Assembly (NCBI GenBank): GCA_025360585.1
Contig: JANYBW010000093.1
Span: forward strand, 1-32,365
Length of the DNA: 32,365 nt
Source: Actinomycetes bacterium
GTDB lineage: Bacteria > Actinomycetota > Acidimicrobiia > IMCC26256 > PALSA-610
Direction of reading: 5' to 3'
Both the position numbers and the translations under genes were made by a program. The notes beneath the pieces are model-generated. The model was given only the letters and a program-made list of their open reading frames with translations. It was not told the origin of the DNA and ran no database searches. Of the stretch, positions 25,657-32,095 are shown piece after piece; within the stretch, counting starts at the first letter, position 1, and each line of letters opens with the position of its first letter.

Positions 25657-25673
25657 ACCGCAATCAATGCGGT
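25657..25673. promoter_or_regulatory. Operator-like inverted repeat overlapping the leuB leader promoter
   Basis: ACCGCA-ATCAA-TGCGGT is a perfect 6-bp inverted repeat with a 5-base spacer. Its last base is the first base of the proposed -10 element (25673-25678), so a protein bound here would block RNA polymerase. It also lies in the upstream region of the divergent livK gene and could coordinate both operons. No cognate regulator can be named. Confidence 0.45.
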
Positions 25674-25678
25674 AAGAT
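25673..25678 (+). promoter_or_regulatory. Probable -10 element for the leuB-ilvE-cimA leader transcript
   Basis: TAAGAT fits the actinobacterial TANNNT -10 pattern. A start about 7-9 bases downstream would fall at 25685-25687, directly at the ATG of the leader peptide, giving a leaderless uORF. No good -35 is visible (TTCAGC at 25647 is 20 bases away), which suits a regulated promoter. Confidence 0.5.
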
Positions 25679-25686
25679 CTCTGGGG

Positions 25687-25722
25687 ATGACGCAGTCCAA
25701 CGCAATCATCGTAATTTTGTAG
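25687..25722 (+). CDS. Attenuator leader peptide MTQSNAIIVIL
   Basis: An 11-codon ORF from ATG 25687 to TAG 25720-25722. Its last five codons are Ile-Ile-Val-Ile-Leu (ATC ATC GTA ATT TTG), exactly the three amino acids made by the pathway genes that follow. It is followed by a stem-loop and an intrinsic terminator, the arrangement of ribosome-mediated attenuators of ilv/leu operons. In such systems, scarcity of charged tRNA stalls the leader ribosome and lets transcription continue. The initiator probably sits at or within two bases of the transcript 5' end. It is far too short to be judged by homology, so the case rests on codon content and position; chance matching of five of five control codons is unlikely. 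Confidence 0.82.
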   Translation: MTQSNAIIVIL

Positions 25723-25747
25723 CGAGCGCCGGCCACCCGGTGTTCGC
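25722..25747 (+). promoter_or_regulatory. Leader stem-loop directly after the attenuator peptide
   Basis: Bases 25722-25732 (GCGAGCGCCGG) pair with 25737-25747 (CCGGTGTTCGC) over 11 bp, including two G-U pairs, with a 4-base loop. The stem begins at the last base of the leader stop codon, so a ribosome finishing the peptide would melt it. It does not overlap the terminator stem. A competing 5-bp pairing, CGGTG (25738-25742) with CGCCG (25751-25755), could act as a weak antiterminator when the first stem is open. Confidence 0.6.
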
Positions 25748-25751
25748 TTCC

Positions 25752-25776
25752 GCCGCCCCAACCAGGGCGGCTTTTT
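25752..25776 (+). terminator. Intrinsic terminator of the leuB leader (attenuator)
   Basis: GCCGCCC (25752-25758) pairs perfectly with GGGCGGC (25765-25771) around a 6-base loop and is followed at once by TTTTT (25772-25776). It lies 30 bases after the leader peptide stop and about 100 bases before leuB, so it can only serve conditional termination of the leader transcript. It is the clearest intrinsic terminator in the window. Confidence 0.85.
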
Positions 25777-25814
25777 CATGCCCCAAACCTAGAAGCCAAA
25801 CCCGAATCCAAACC

Positions 25815-25862
25815 CTGAGTCGTTACAGAGCGGTCATATATGAGCGCTTTGTAGCAACTCAG
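25815..25862. repeat. 48-bp imperfect palindrome before leuB
   Basis: The two 24-base arms pair with 20 Watson-Crick pairs, 2 G-T pairs and 2 mismatches. The ends read CTGAGT and ACTCAG, and the centre is TCATATATGA. It ends 16 bases before the leuB ATG, just ahead of its GAGGA ribosome-binding site (25868-25872). As RNA it would be a long hairpin next to the RBS; as DNA it resembles a large dyad operator. I see no known element. Confidence 0.65.
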
Positions 25863-25878
25863 AGAATGAGGACTTGCC

Positions 25879-26871
25879 ATGACCCACAAGATTGCTGTGA
25901 TTGCCGGAGACGGCATTGGCGTGGAGGTGACCGCTGAGGCACTCAAGGTCGTGCGGGCGGCGGGCGTTGCGATCCAAACGACTGAGTTTGATCTCGGTGG
26001 CAGTCGGTACATCCGCACGGGTGAGACCCTCCCCGACTCCGAACTCGAGGAACTTCGCGGCTTCGATGCCATCCTTGGCGGCGCGATCGGCACACCTGAA
26101 GTCCCTCCGGGCATCTTGGAGCGCGGACTGTTGCTCAAAATGCGCTTTGCCCTCGATCTCTACATCAACCTCAGGCCGTTCAAAAATGGGGCTTCGCAGT
26201 TCAACGACGGCGTCGATTTCCTTGTGGTTCGCGAAAATACCGAAGGTACTTACGCCGGCGAAGGTGGTTTCTTGCGCCAAGGCACCCCCCATGAAATCGC
26301 GACCCAGGGTTCCGTCAACACGCGAATGGGCGTGGAACGGGCAATCCGCTACGCGTTCGATCTGGCACAATCTCGGGATCGCAAGCACCTCACGCTCGTA
26401 CACAAAACGAATGTGCTGACCTATGCAGGCGATCTGTGGTCCCGGACCTTCAACGAAGTCGCGGCCGATTACCCAGATGTGGCGACGGCCTACAACCACG
26501 TTGATGCCGCGTGTATCTATCTGGTGCAAGATCCCCGCCGCTACGACGTCATTGTCACCGACAACCTCTTTGGCGACATCATTACCGATCTCGCCGGTGC
26601 CGTCAGTGGCGGCATTGGCCGCGCTGCTTCGGCCAATATGAATATGGCCCGAACCGGGCCATCGTTTTTCGAACCCGTCCATGGTTCCGCGCCCGATATC
26701 GCGGGCCAAGGAATTGCCGATCCGCGGGCCGCGATCTACAGCGCAGCAATGATGATCGAATTTCTCGGCGAACACGATGCAGCCGCGCGGATTCGCAAGG
26801 CAGTCGAAGCCACCGATGATGTCACTGGATCGACGATCGCGATTGCCGACGCGATTTGCGCCGCCCTCTAA
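25879..26871 (+). CDS. leuB: 3-isopropylmalate dehydrogenase, actinobacterial type
   Basis: A 330-residue NAD-dependent beta-decarboxylating dehydrogenase closely resembling mycobacterial LeuB. Matching segments include [43 protein letters not shown], the substrate-binding [30 protein letters not shown] with the metal-binding aspartates, and [19 protein letters not shown], which binds NAD. It oxidises 3-isopropylmalate in leucine synthesis and, in organisms with CimA, 3-methylmalate to 2-oxobutanoate. The shorter length (other bacteria about 360) is usual for the actinobacterial subgroup. ATG 25879 has GAGGA 6 bases upstream. It is first of leuB-ilvE-cimA, under the attenuator and palindrome described above. 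Confidence 0.94.
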   Translation: MTHKIAVIAGDGIGVEVTAEALKVVRAAGVAIQTTEFDLGGSRYIRTGETLPDSELEELRGFDAILGGAIGTPEVPPGILERGLLLKMRFALDLYINLRPFKNGASQFNDGVDFLVVRENTEGTYAGEGGFLRQGTPHEIATQGSVNTRMGVERAIRYAFDLAQSRDRKHLTLVHKTNVLTYAGDLWSRTFNEVAADYPDVATAYNHVDAACIYLVQDPRRYDVIVTDNLFGDIITDLAGAVSGGIGRAASANMNMARTGPSFFEPVHGSAPDIAGQGIADPRAAIYSAAMMIEFLGEHDAAARIRKAVEATDDVTGSTIAIADAICAAL

Positions 26872-26887
26872 CTCCTTGGCCCGACCG

Positions 26888-26926
26888 ATGCACCTTCTTA
26901 AGCTCGCCGAACTCCACGCCCCGTAA
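26888..26926 (+). CDS. Possible leucine-rich small ORF between leuB and ilvE (MHLLKLAELHAP)
   Basis: Twelve codons from ATG 26888 to TAA 26924-26926, with four leucine codons (CTT CTT CTC CTC). The stop overlaps the AAAGGA ribosome-binding region of ilvE, so a ribosome terminating here would be placed next to the ilvE start. It has no good ribosome-binding site of its own and no terminator hairpin follows. A chance ORF is quite possible. Confidence 0.3.
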   Translation: MHLLKLAELHAP

Positions 26927-26938
26927 AGGAATCCGAAC

Positions 26939-27856
26939 ATGCCAATTACCCCAACTCCGAAAATCTGGATGAACGGCGAGATGGTCGACTGGGAAAACGC
27001 CCAGATCCACATTCTCACGCACACCCTGCACTACGGCATGGGTGTTTTTGAAGGAATCCGCGCCTACGAAACCAACACGGGGCCCGCGGTGTTTCGCTTG
27101 ACGGAACACATCGAGCGCTTGTACCGCAGCGCGCACATGATGCAGATGGACATGCCATTTTCTGTCGATGAGTTGGTGACTGCGACCAAAGACGTTGTGC
27201 GCGCCAGTGGGCTGCCAAGTTGTTACATCCGTCCAATCGCCTACTACGGCTACGGCGAGATGGGGCTCAACACGATTCCGTGCACGGTTGACATCGCGAT
27301 TGCGTGTTGGCCGTGGGGCGCGTACCTCGGCGACGATGCGTTGACCAAAGGCGTGCGCATGAAAATTTCATCGTGGCGCCGTCATGATCACAACATCATG
27401 CCGCCCGCGTCGAAAACCACCGGTAACTATGTGAATTCTTCGCTCGCGAAGGTCGAAGCGTTAAAGGCTGGCTACGACGAAGCTCTCTTGCTCAACCCTC
27501 AAGGCATGGTGAGCGAATGCACCGGCGAAAACATTTTTGTGGTCGTCGACGATGCGATCATTACGCCGCCGTCAACTGCGGGTGCGCTGAAAGGCATTAC
27601 CCAGGATTCCGTCACGACGATCGCGCGCGATTTTGGTTTCGAAGTGCGCGTTGGTGAACTCTCGCGCACGGACCTCTACACCGCGCAAGAGATGTTTGTC
27701 GTCGGCACCGCCGCGGAAGTGAGTTCGGTGAATTCGGTGGATGATCGCACGATTCCATGCCCTGGCCCGATGACGCTTGCGATCGGTGAGGAATACGGCC
27801 GAGCCGTGCGCGGCCAAGTTGATAAGTACAAAGACTGGTGTGAGCATGTCAACTGA
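26939..27856 (+). CDS. ilvE: Branched-chain amino acid aminotransferase
   Basis: A 305-residue fold-type IV PLP enzyme that performs the last step of leucine, isoleucine and valine synthesis. Features are the N-terminal IWMNGEMVDWENAQIHILTH, HYGMGVFEGIRAY, and RPIAYYGYGEMGLN. The Schiff-base lysine is K159 in PPASKTTGNYVNSSLAK, E-C-T-G-E-N-I-F binds cofactor, and GITQDSV is the phosphate-contact loop. It fits the short bacterial BCAT group (about 300-310 residues). AAGGA lies 8 bases before ATG 26939. The gene overlaps cimA by 11 nt, so they are translationally linked. Confidence 0.94.
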   Translation: MPITPTPKIWMNGEMVDWENAQIHILTHTLHYGMGVFEGIRAYETNTGPAVFRLTEHIERLYRSAHMMQMDMPFSVDELVTATKDVVRASGLPSCYIRPIAYYGYGEMGLNTIPCTVDIAIACWPWGAYLGDDALTKGVRMKISSWRRHDHNIMPPASKTTGNYVNSSLAKVEALKAGYDEALLLNPQGMVSECTGENIFVVVDDAIITPPSTAGALKGITQDSVTTIARDFGFEVRVGELSRTDLYTAQEMFVVGTAAEVSSVNSVDDRTIPCPGPMTLAIGEEYGRAVRGQVDKYKDWCEHVN

Positions 27857-29495
27857 CTCGCCGTGGAAAAACCCGCGCACGCCGACGAAGGTCGAGATCT
27901 ACGACACGACGTGTCGTGACGGTGCTCAGCTCGAAGGAATTTCGCTCACCGTCGACGACAAACTGCGCATCTGCGAACAACTTGATTGGCTCGGTGTGCA
28001 TTACGTCGAGGCAGGCTGGCCGGGAGCAAACCCTAAAGACGTTGAGTTTTTTCAACGGGCCCAAACTGAATTGCAATTCAAAACGTCGCGCCTGGTTGCG
28101 TTCGGGATGACTCGTCGGGTCAAAGGCAAAGTCGACAGCGACGACACGTTGCGCAATCTGGTTGAAGCGAACACACCGGTCGTCTGTATCGTCGGCAAGA
28201 CCTGGGATTACCATGTACTGCAAGCATTGGAGACGACCCTCGATGAGGGCGTGGCAATGGTGGCGGATTCGGTTGAGTTTTTGAAGGCCGAAGGCCGCGA
28301 AGTGTTCTTCGACGCTGAGCATTTCTTTGATGGCTATCGCGCAAATCCTGAATTCGCGTTGCGCGTGCTTGAGGGTGCTGCGACGGCGGGCGCGACCCGT
28401 CTCGTGCTCTGCGATACCAATGGCGGCGCGCTGCCGTTTCAAGTTGAAGAAGCTGTGAGCGCGGTCTACGACTATTTCGCGGGTGACGTCGGAATCGCAG
28501 TGCACCTCCACGACGACGCCGGCACCGGAGTCGCGAATGCGCTCGCAGGGGTACGTGGCGGCGCGATGCAAGTGCAAGGCACGATTAATGGTTATGGGGA
28601 ACGGACTGGAAACTGCAACCTGACCACCATCATCCCGAACCTCACGCTCAAGATGGGGATCGAAACGATCCCGGCCGATCGGCTTGATCGCCTCACACCG
28701 GTTGCACATCACGTTGCGGAATTGGTCAATATGCCGCTGAACCCACAAGCGGCGTACGTCGGTCATTCCGCCTTTGCGCACAAAGCTGGTCTGCACACCT
28801 CGGCGATCGCGAAACGTCCCGACGCATACGAACACACCCCGCCGGAAGCGGTTGGCAATGGCACGCGTTTTGTAGTTTCGGAACTTGCCGGTAAAGCCAC
28901 GCTCGTGTTGAAAGCCAAAGAACTTGGTATCGCACTCGACGGCCCGCAGCTCAACGAAGTCGTCGACACGTTGAAGCGCCTCGAACACGAGGGCTACCAC
29001 TTTGAGGTCGCCGACGGTTCACTCGAACTGTTGATGCGACGCGCCACCGGTTGGGAACCGAACTGGTTCACGATCGAAACGTGGCGGGTCGAGACTCGAG
29101 AAGGTCGCGCTCCATGGGCGAGCGAACGCCCCGATGATCCACATGCGATGGAAGTTTTCACCGAAGCGACCGTCAAGGCGCACATCCGCGGTGAGCGCGT
29201 GATCGCCACGGCCGAAGGCAACGGTCCAGTCAACGCGCTTGATGCTGCATTGCGCAAAATCACGAACGGTTCGTTTCCGGTGCTTTCACATTTGCGGCTT
29301 ACGGATTACAAGGTGCGCATCTTGGATTCGGGCCGGGGTACGGGAGCAGTCACGCGCGTGCTTATTGATTCTGCCGATGATCACGGTTCCTGGACGACGA
29401 TTGGTGTGAACGAAAACATCATCGAAGCGTCTTGGCTGGCATTGATGGATTCAATCCACTTTGCGCTGCTGCGAGCCGAGCTGCGCACGGCCTAA
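27846..29495 (+). CDS. cimA: (R)-citramalate synthase
   Basis: A 549-residue Claisen-type condensing enzyme of the citramalate synthase group. It condenses pyruvate with acetyl-CoA to citramalate, opening a threonine-independent isoleucine route. The TIM-barrel catalytic domain starts KVEIYDTTCRDGAQLEGIS (R24, D25), has the metal-binding H220 and H222 in VHLHDDAGTG and a GYGERTGNCNLTTIIPNL loop, and is followed by HKAGLHTSAIAK in the accessory region. The C-terminal LeuA-type regulatory domain (about 420-545) includes GPVNALDAALRK and the DYKVRILDSGRGTGAVTRV allosteric fold. Citramalate rather than isopropylmalate is assigned from family pattern (TTCRDGAQLEGISLTV). ATG 27846 lies inside the end of ilvE. 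Confidence 0.9.
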   Translation: MSTDSPWKNPRTPTKVEIYDTTCRDGAQLEGISLTVDDKLRICEQLDWLGVHYVEAGWPGANPKDVEFFQRAQTELQFKTSRLVAFGMTRRVKGKVDSDDTLRNLVEANTPVVCIVGKTWDYHVLQALETTLDEGVAMVADSVEFLKAEGREVFFDAEHFFDGYRANPEFALRVLEGAATAGATRLVLCDTNGGALPFQVEEAVSAVYDYFAGDVGIAVHLHDDAGTGVANALAGVRGGAMQVQGTINGYGERTGNCNLTTIIPNLTLKMGIETIPADRLDRLTPVAHHVAELVNMPLNPQAAYVGHSAFAHKAGLHTSAIAKRPDAYEHTPPEAVGNGTRFVVSELAGKATLVLKAKELGIALDGPQLNEVVDTLKRLEHEGYHFEVADGSLELLMRRATGWEPNWFTIETWRVETREGRAPWASERPDDPHAMEVFTEATVKAHIRGERVIATAEGNGPVNALDAALRKITNGSFPVLSHLRLTDYKVRILDSGRGTGAVTRVLIDSADDHGSWTTIGVNENIIEASWLALMDSIHFALLRAELRTA

Positions 29496-29503
29496 CACCG
29501 GTA

Positions 29504-29540
29504 TTTGGCACTGGCATTTGGCCTTGGGCTTGGCGCTAGC
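29504..29540. repeat. TTTGGC-based imperfect short tandem repeat after cimA
   Basis: TTTGGC occurs at 29504-29509 and 29517-29522 and TTGGC at 29530-29534, a 13-base period with interruptions, starting 9 bases after the cimA stop. It forms no terminator. Confidence 0.4.
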
Positions 29541-29558
29541 GTTTTGCGCTCGAAATAG

Positions 29559-29640
29559 GTCGGTGCCGGAGGGGGGAGCGCAGTGGGGGAACGCTCATCA
29601 TCCCCAGCGTGGTGGGGGCACGCTTGGTCCCGACACCGAC
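29559..29640 (-). ncRNA. Candidate structured small RNA with two C-rich loops (6C-like)
   Basis: Read on the minus strand, an 11-bp closing stem with one C-A mismatch (29640-29630 with 29569-29559) encloses two hairpins. The first is AGCGTG/CACGCT (29624-29606) with loop CCCCCAC. The second is GAGCG/CGCTC (29596-29576) with an 11-base loop containing the same CCCCCAC. A promoter with TTGCCA, a 17-base spacer and TATACT ends 8 bases before the stem, so transcription should start at about its first base. The pattern recalls actinobacterial 6C RNA, whose two hairpins have C-rich loops proposed to touch G-rich ribosome-binding sites. The loops here have five Cs and I cannot run a covariance search, so homology is unproven. 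The 3' end is unclear. Confidence 0.6.
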
Positions 29641-29647
29641 GGTCTTC

Positions 29648-29676
29648 AGTATAGGCACCGATGGCGTGGTTGGCAA
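29648..29676 (-). promoter_or_regulatory. Near-consensus housekeeping promoter for the small RNA
   Basis: On the minus strand TTGCCA (29676-29671) and TATACT (29653-29648) each match the consensus at 5 of 6 positions, and the spacer is exactly 17 bases. The predicted start, about 29640, coincides with the foot of the RNA closing stem. It is the best-scoring promoter I can see in the window, and no protein gene is placed to use it: the next minus-strand ORF downstream lies beyond the cimA coding region. Confidence 0.65.
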
Positions 29677-29705
29677 TCTCACGCGGCTCCTCGGCTGAGT
29701 AAGGT

Positions 29706-30764
29706 TTATGTTCGCGGTTCGTCGTCGATCTGGTGGCGGTCGAGCGCGATCAATGAGTCGATCGAGTGGTTGGGCTCAGTCGGCAATCCCCGCAGATATG
29801 CGAACAGTGACTCGGGATCTTCGATCAACCAATCGCGCAAAATGGTATAAACCTCACGATTACGAGCTGTCAAACGCGTCTCGGCTTTTGCCCGAACCGA
29901 GTGGAACATACGCCGTTTCGATCGGGTCAAAAACGGATGGAATTCAGGAATGAGCTCGATCGGCCGGCTGATTCTGTGAACCAGCGATTGGTTCATGTCG
30001 TTGCGGAACAGTTGTCCCGACGCGACACCGCCCAAATGAAAGATCACATCCGCGTAGATACCGGCGATGAGATAATGCGGGTTTCGTTCGTTACTTCGCT
30101 CCAAGGGAGCCCATTTCAGCCCAGACTCCCAAAGTGCGGCCGCAAGTGCTATCCCGGTGTCGGGCTTTTGGCTGGTTACTCGTAGAAAACGGCGATGTTG
30201 TGGGGTCCGTGTCAGCATGGGCGCGAACGATGGTTGAAATCGTTCGAAGAACTGTCTGGTCGCCAAGATGCACGAAGGGTGGGGGAGGTCCGTGTCGCCG
30301 TTTTCTCGGCGCAATACGGCTGCCATGCCTGATGGGGTTGACGGAAGCTGAGTAATCGTTTCGATCCAATTGTCCGAGCATGGAAACGAATCAACGTCGA
30401 GCGTACAGATGTGGCTGGCTTGGTTCGCCAGCGCAATGGGCAAAAGCGTGTCGAGGTAGTGGCCATGTTCTTTACTGCCGCGGTATTCGGTTGGGGGAGA
30501 TGGGCACACGATGACGTTGGCTTCGGCGCGAAGGATGGCTTTCGCCGTGTCGCTGATCCGATTGGTGACCGCGTAGATCGTGTAAGGAACTCGCGTGTGT
30601 CGTGCGATTTGCGCCAGGTGCAATTGCAACACGGGGAGTTCCGCGTCATCTCGGAGGTGATAGACGACAAGAATCGCGAGGTGGCTGACTGCCGAGTTTT
30701 GAAGAGGTTCCATAGGCGAACGCGCAAGCCGACTAGCGCAGGGTTTTCGGAGTGTCGCTGTCAT
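29706..30764 (-). CDS. Glycosyltransferase-like protein (GT-A fold, DxD)
   Basis: A 352-residue cytoplasmic protein. The N-terminal third looks like a GT-A nucleotide-sugar fold: SHLAILVVYHLRDDAELPVL as the first strand, ANVIVCPSPPTEYRG, and ICTLDVDSFPCSDNW with a DxD metal motif (D123, D125), where a sugar-nucleotide would bind. A later segment YADVIFHLGGVASGQ may carry a metal-binding histidine. The C-terminal 100 residues are helical and basic and not recognised. I cannot assign a sugar, acceptor or named family. ATG 30764 is supported by a 4-nt ATGA overlap with a small ORF upstream; ATG 30713 is an alternative. The stop lies close to the small-RNA promoter region. Confidence 0.6.
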   Translation of the reverse strand: MTATLRKPCASRLARSPMEPLQNSAVSHLAILVVYHLRDDAELPVLQLHLAQIARHTRVPYTIYAVTNRISDTAKAILRAEANVIVCPSPPTEYRGSKEHGHYLDTLLPIALANQASHICTLDVDSFPCSDNWIETITQLPSTPSGMAAVLRRENGDTDLPHPSCILATRQFFERFQPSFAPMLTRTPQHRRFLRVTSQKPDTGIALAAALWESGLKWAPLERSNERNPHYLIAGIYADVIFHLGGVASGQLFRNDMNQSLVHRISRPIELIPEFHPFLTRSKRRMFHSVRAKAETRLTARNREVYTILRDWLIEDPESLFAYLRGLPTEPNHSIDSLIALDRHQIDDEPRT

Positions 30765-30889
30765 CGCGTCGGAGCGACCTCAACGATGAACTTGGCCTTA
30801 ACATATGGCAAATCTACCCGGCGGTGGCCGACTCGATTGCCTGCTGTGACCGAAACCGTTTGGTCGACCAATCGGCCGCCGCGTGACAT
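30761..30889 (-). CDS. Small ORF (42 aa) overlapping the glycosyltransferase start
   Basis: ATG 30889 opens a 42-codon frame whose TGA (30763-30761) overlaps the ATG of the glycosyltransferase-like gene as ATGA, the layout of coupled genes. The peptide (MSRGGRLVDQ near its start, DLPYVKAKFIVEVAPTR at its end) has alternating hydrophobic residues suggestive of beta strands. No ribosome-binding site is visible and no family is recognised. It might be the remnant of the end of a longer gene, since the frame is open for about 18 more codons upstream. Confidence 0.35.
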   Translation of the reverse strand: MSRGGRLVDQTVSVTAGNRVGHRRVDLPYVKAKFIVEVAPTR

Positions 30890-30954
30890 GCGATACGCCG
30901 TGGTGCTCCCGCCCCGACGGCTGGTGATTGTTGGTGAAGGTTAGGGTCGCGGCG

Positions 30955-31803
30955 ATGACCCTGCGGTTTCCAATCCTTGGCCTTGCGTTTGTGGTCGCGA
31001 GCTGTAGCCGGAGTAGTTCCAATGTCGCGGCGACGGGTGCGCAAACAAGGCCGATCCGACCGTCATCCACCACGGTTTTGTCACTGGCGAGCTCATCTAG
31101 TTCAGCGACAACGACATCCTCATTAACGACGACTTCGCGGCCATCGATACGAAACTCGACTTCGACGACATCGGTGGCCCGCACAACGACAAGCACCCGT
31201 CGGGTCATTCCGAGCACCACAACGACCACATCGGGTGCGACAGTTTATGGTTCGGTCCATCACGCGTTTCCGGTACGGCCGGCTTCGATCGCTAGTTACG
31301 GCCACTCGCATCATGATTACGCGGCGACGGATATTTTTGTTCGGTGCGGCTCGGATTTCGTAGCGGCTGCGGACGGCGTAGTGCTCCAGATCCGACGTTA
31401 CGATCCGTGGGTTCGCAGCGTGAACGATGCGGCAACGCGCGGTGGGTTGTTCATCAGCCTGCTCGGTGACGATGGCGTGCGGTATTACGCCGCGCACCTG
31501 TCGGTGATCGACGTTCGCGTGCAACCGGGGCTGCGGGTGCGCGCTGGTGATCATCTTGGATTGACTGGCGACACTGGCGATGCCAAAGGAACCTGCCACG
31601 TTCACTTCGGTCTCTCACCAAATTGTTCGCAAACAGAATGGGCAGTGCGAAGAGGTGTGCTCTACGCGTGGCCGTACCTCGACAGTTGGAAAGCTGGCGG
31701 CAACATTTCCCCGCTCGCGGCTATCAAACAATGGGCCGCAATCCACAGAACCGCATGCGCCGACGCAGCCAAAGGAATCATCCCCTGGCCCTGGAAAGCC
31801 TGA
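30955..31803 (+). CDS. M23-family metallopeptidase lipoprotein
   Basis: A 282-residue exported protein. The signal peptide ends in a lipobox-like VVASC (lipid Cys at 17). A Ser/Thr-rich linker of about 80 residues follows, then a LytM/M23 domain with the metal ligands H120 and D126 in HHDYAATD, H181 in AAHLS and H215/H217 in TCHVHFG. M23 enzymes cut peptidoglycan peptide bridges, and catalytic residues appear complete, so it may be an active hydrolase rather than an activator. An additional Cys pair (C131 and C214) could form a disulfide. ATG 30955 gives the shortest plausible signal; GTG 30934 is an alternative. It is divergent from the small ORF/glycosyltransferase pair. Confidence 0.85.
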   Translation: MTLRFPILGLAFVVASCSRSSSNVAATGAQTRPIRPSSTTVLSLASSSSSATTTSSLTTTSRPSIRNSTSTTSVARTTTSTRRVIPSTTTTTSGATVYGSVHHAFPVRPASIASYGHSHHDYAATDIFVRCGSDFVAAADGVVLQIRRYDPWVRSVNDAATRGGLFISLLGDDGVRYYAAHLSVIDVRVQPGLRVRAGDHLGLTGDTGDAKGTCHVHFGLSPNCSQTEWAVRRGVLYAWPYLDSWKAGGNISPLAAIKQWAAIHRTACADAAKGIIPWPWKA

Positions 31804-32095
31804 CCGCTGCAAGGGGTCTTCGGTGAGCCGGCGCTCATTGTCACGGTTGGTTCTTCACTTCTTGTAGATCAACAAATAGCCTGAATTCATTGACTATTTA
31901 CTGGTTCCGACTTTCTACACGAACAACAGCTCGTACATTATCTTGGAATGGGTAACGGGGCGATCGAACAATTCGGCGATGTGCTCGGAGCGTTGAGCGA
32001 CGAACCTGTTTGAGCTCGATCGAGATGCACGAATTCTTAACGTTGCGGAACCGGTGCGACGCGATCACCGCCAAAATTGTTGCCGACGTTGCTGA
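31804..32095. other. Region without an intact gene
   Basis: About 290 bases lie between the peptidase and the fragment at the window end. An AAATAG/CTATTT inverted repeat (near 31875-31899) has no T-tract. A plus-strand frame from 31894 to 32013 (ending GDVLGALSDEPV) and a second frame-shifted piece (FELDRDARILNVAEPVRR, from about 32009) look like broken coding sequence, perhaps part of the same decayed gene that follows. Minus-strand frames here look like shadows. Confidence 0.4.

Noticed and set aside
25585-25878. T-box riboswitch upstream of leuB
   Set aside because: No T-box consensus (AGGGTGG...ACCGCG-like) or specifier architecture; the short Ile-rich ORF plus terminator explains the region better.
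29496-29705. tRNA or SAM-IV/ZTP-type riboswitch in the cimA 3' region
   Set aside because: No T-arm GGTTCGA-like sequence, no acceptor/CCA pattern, and no downstream plus-strand gene; conserved riboswitch cores I remember do not match, while a minus-strand promoter fits an independent RNA.
30411-30944. Plus-strand ORF opposite the glycosyltransferase-like gene
   Set aside because: It is antisense to the DxD-containing frame and has no ribosome-binding site or domain signal.
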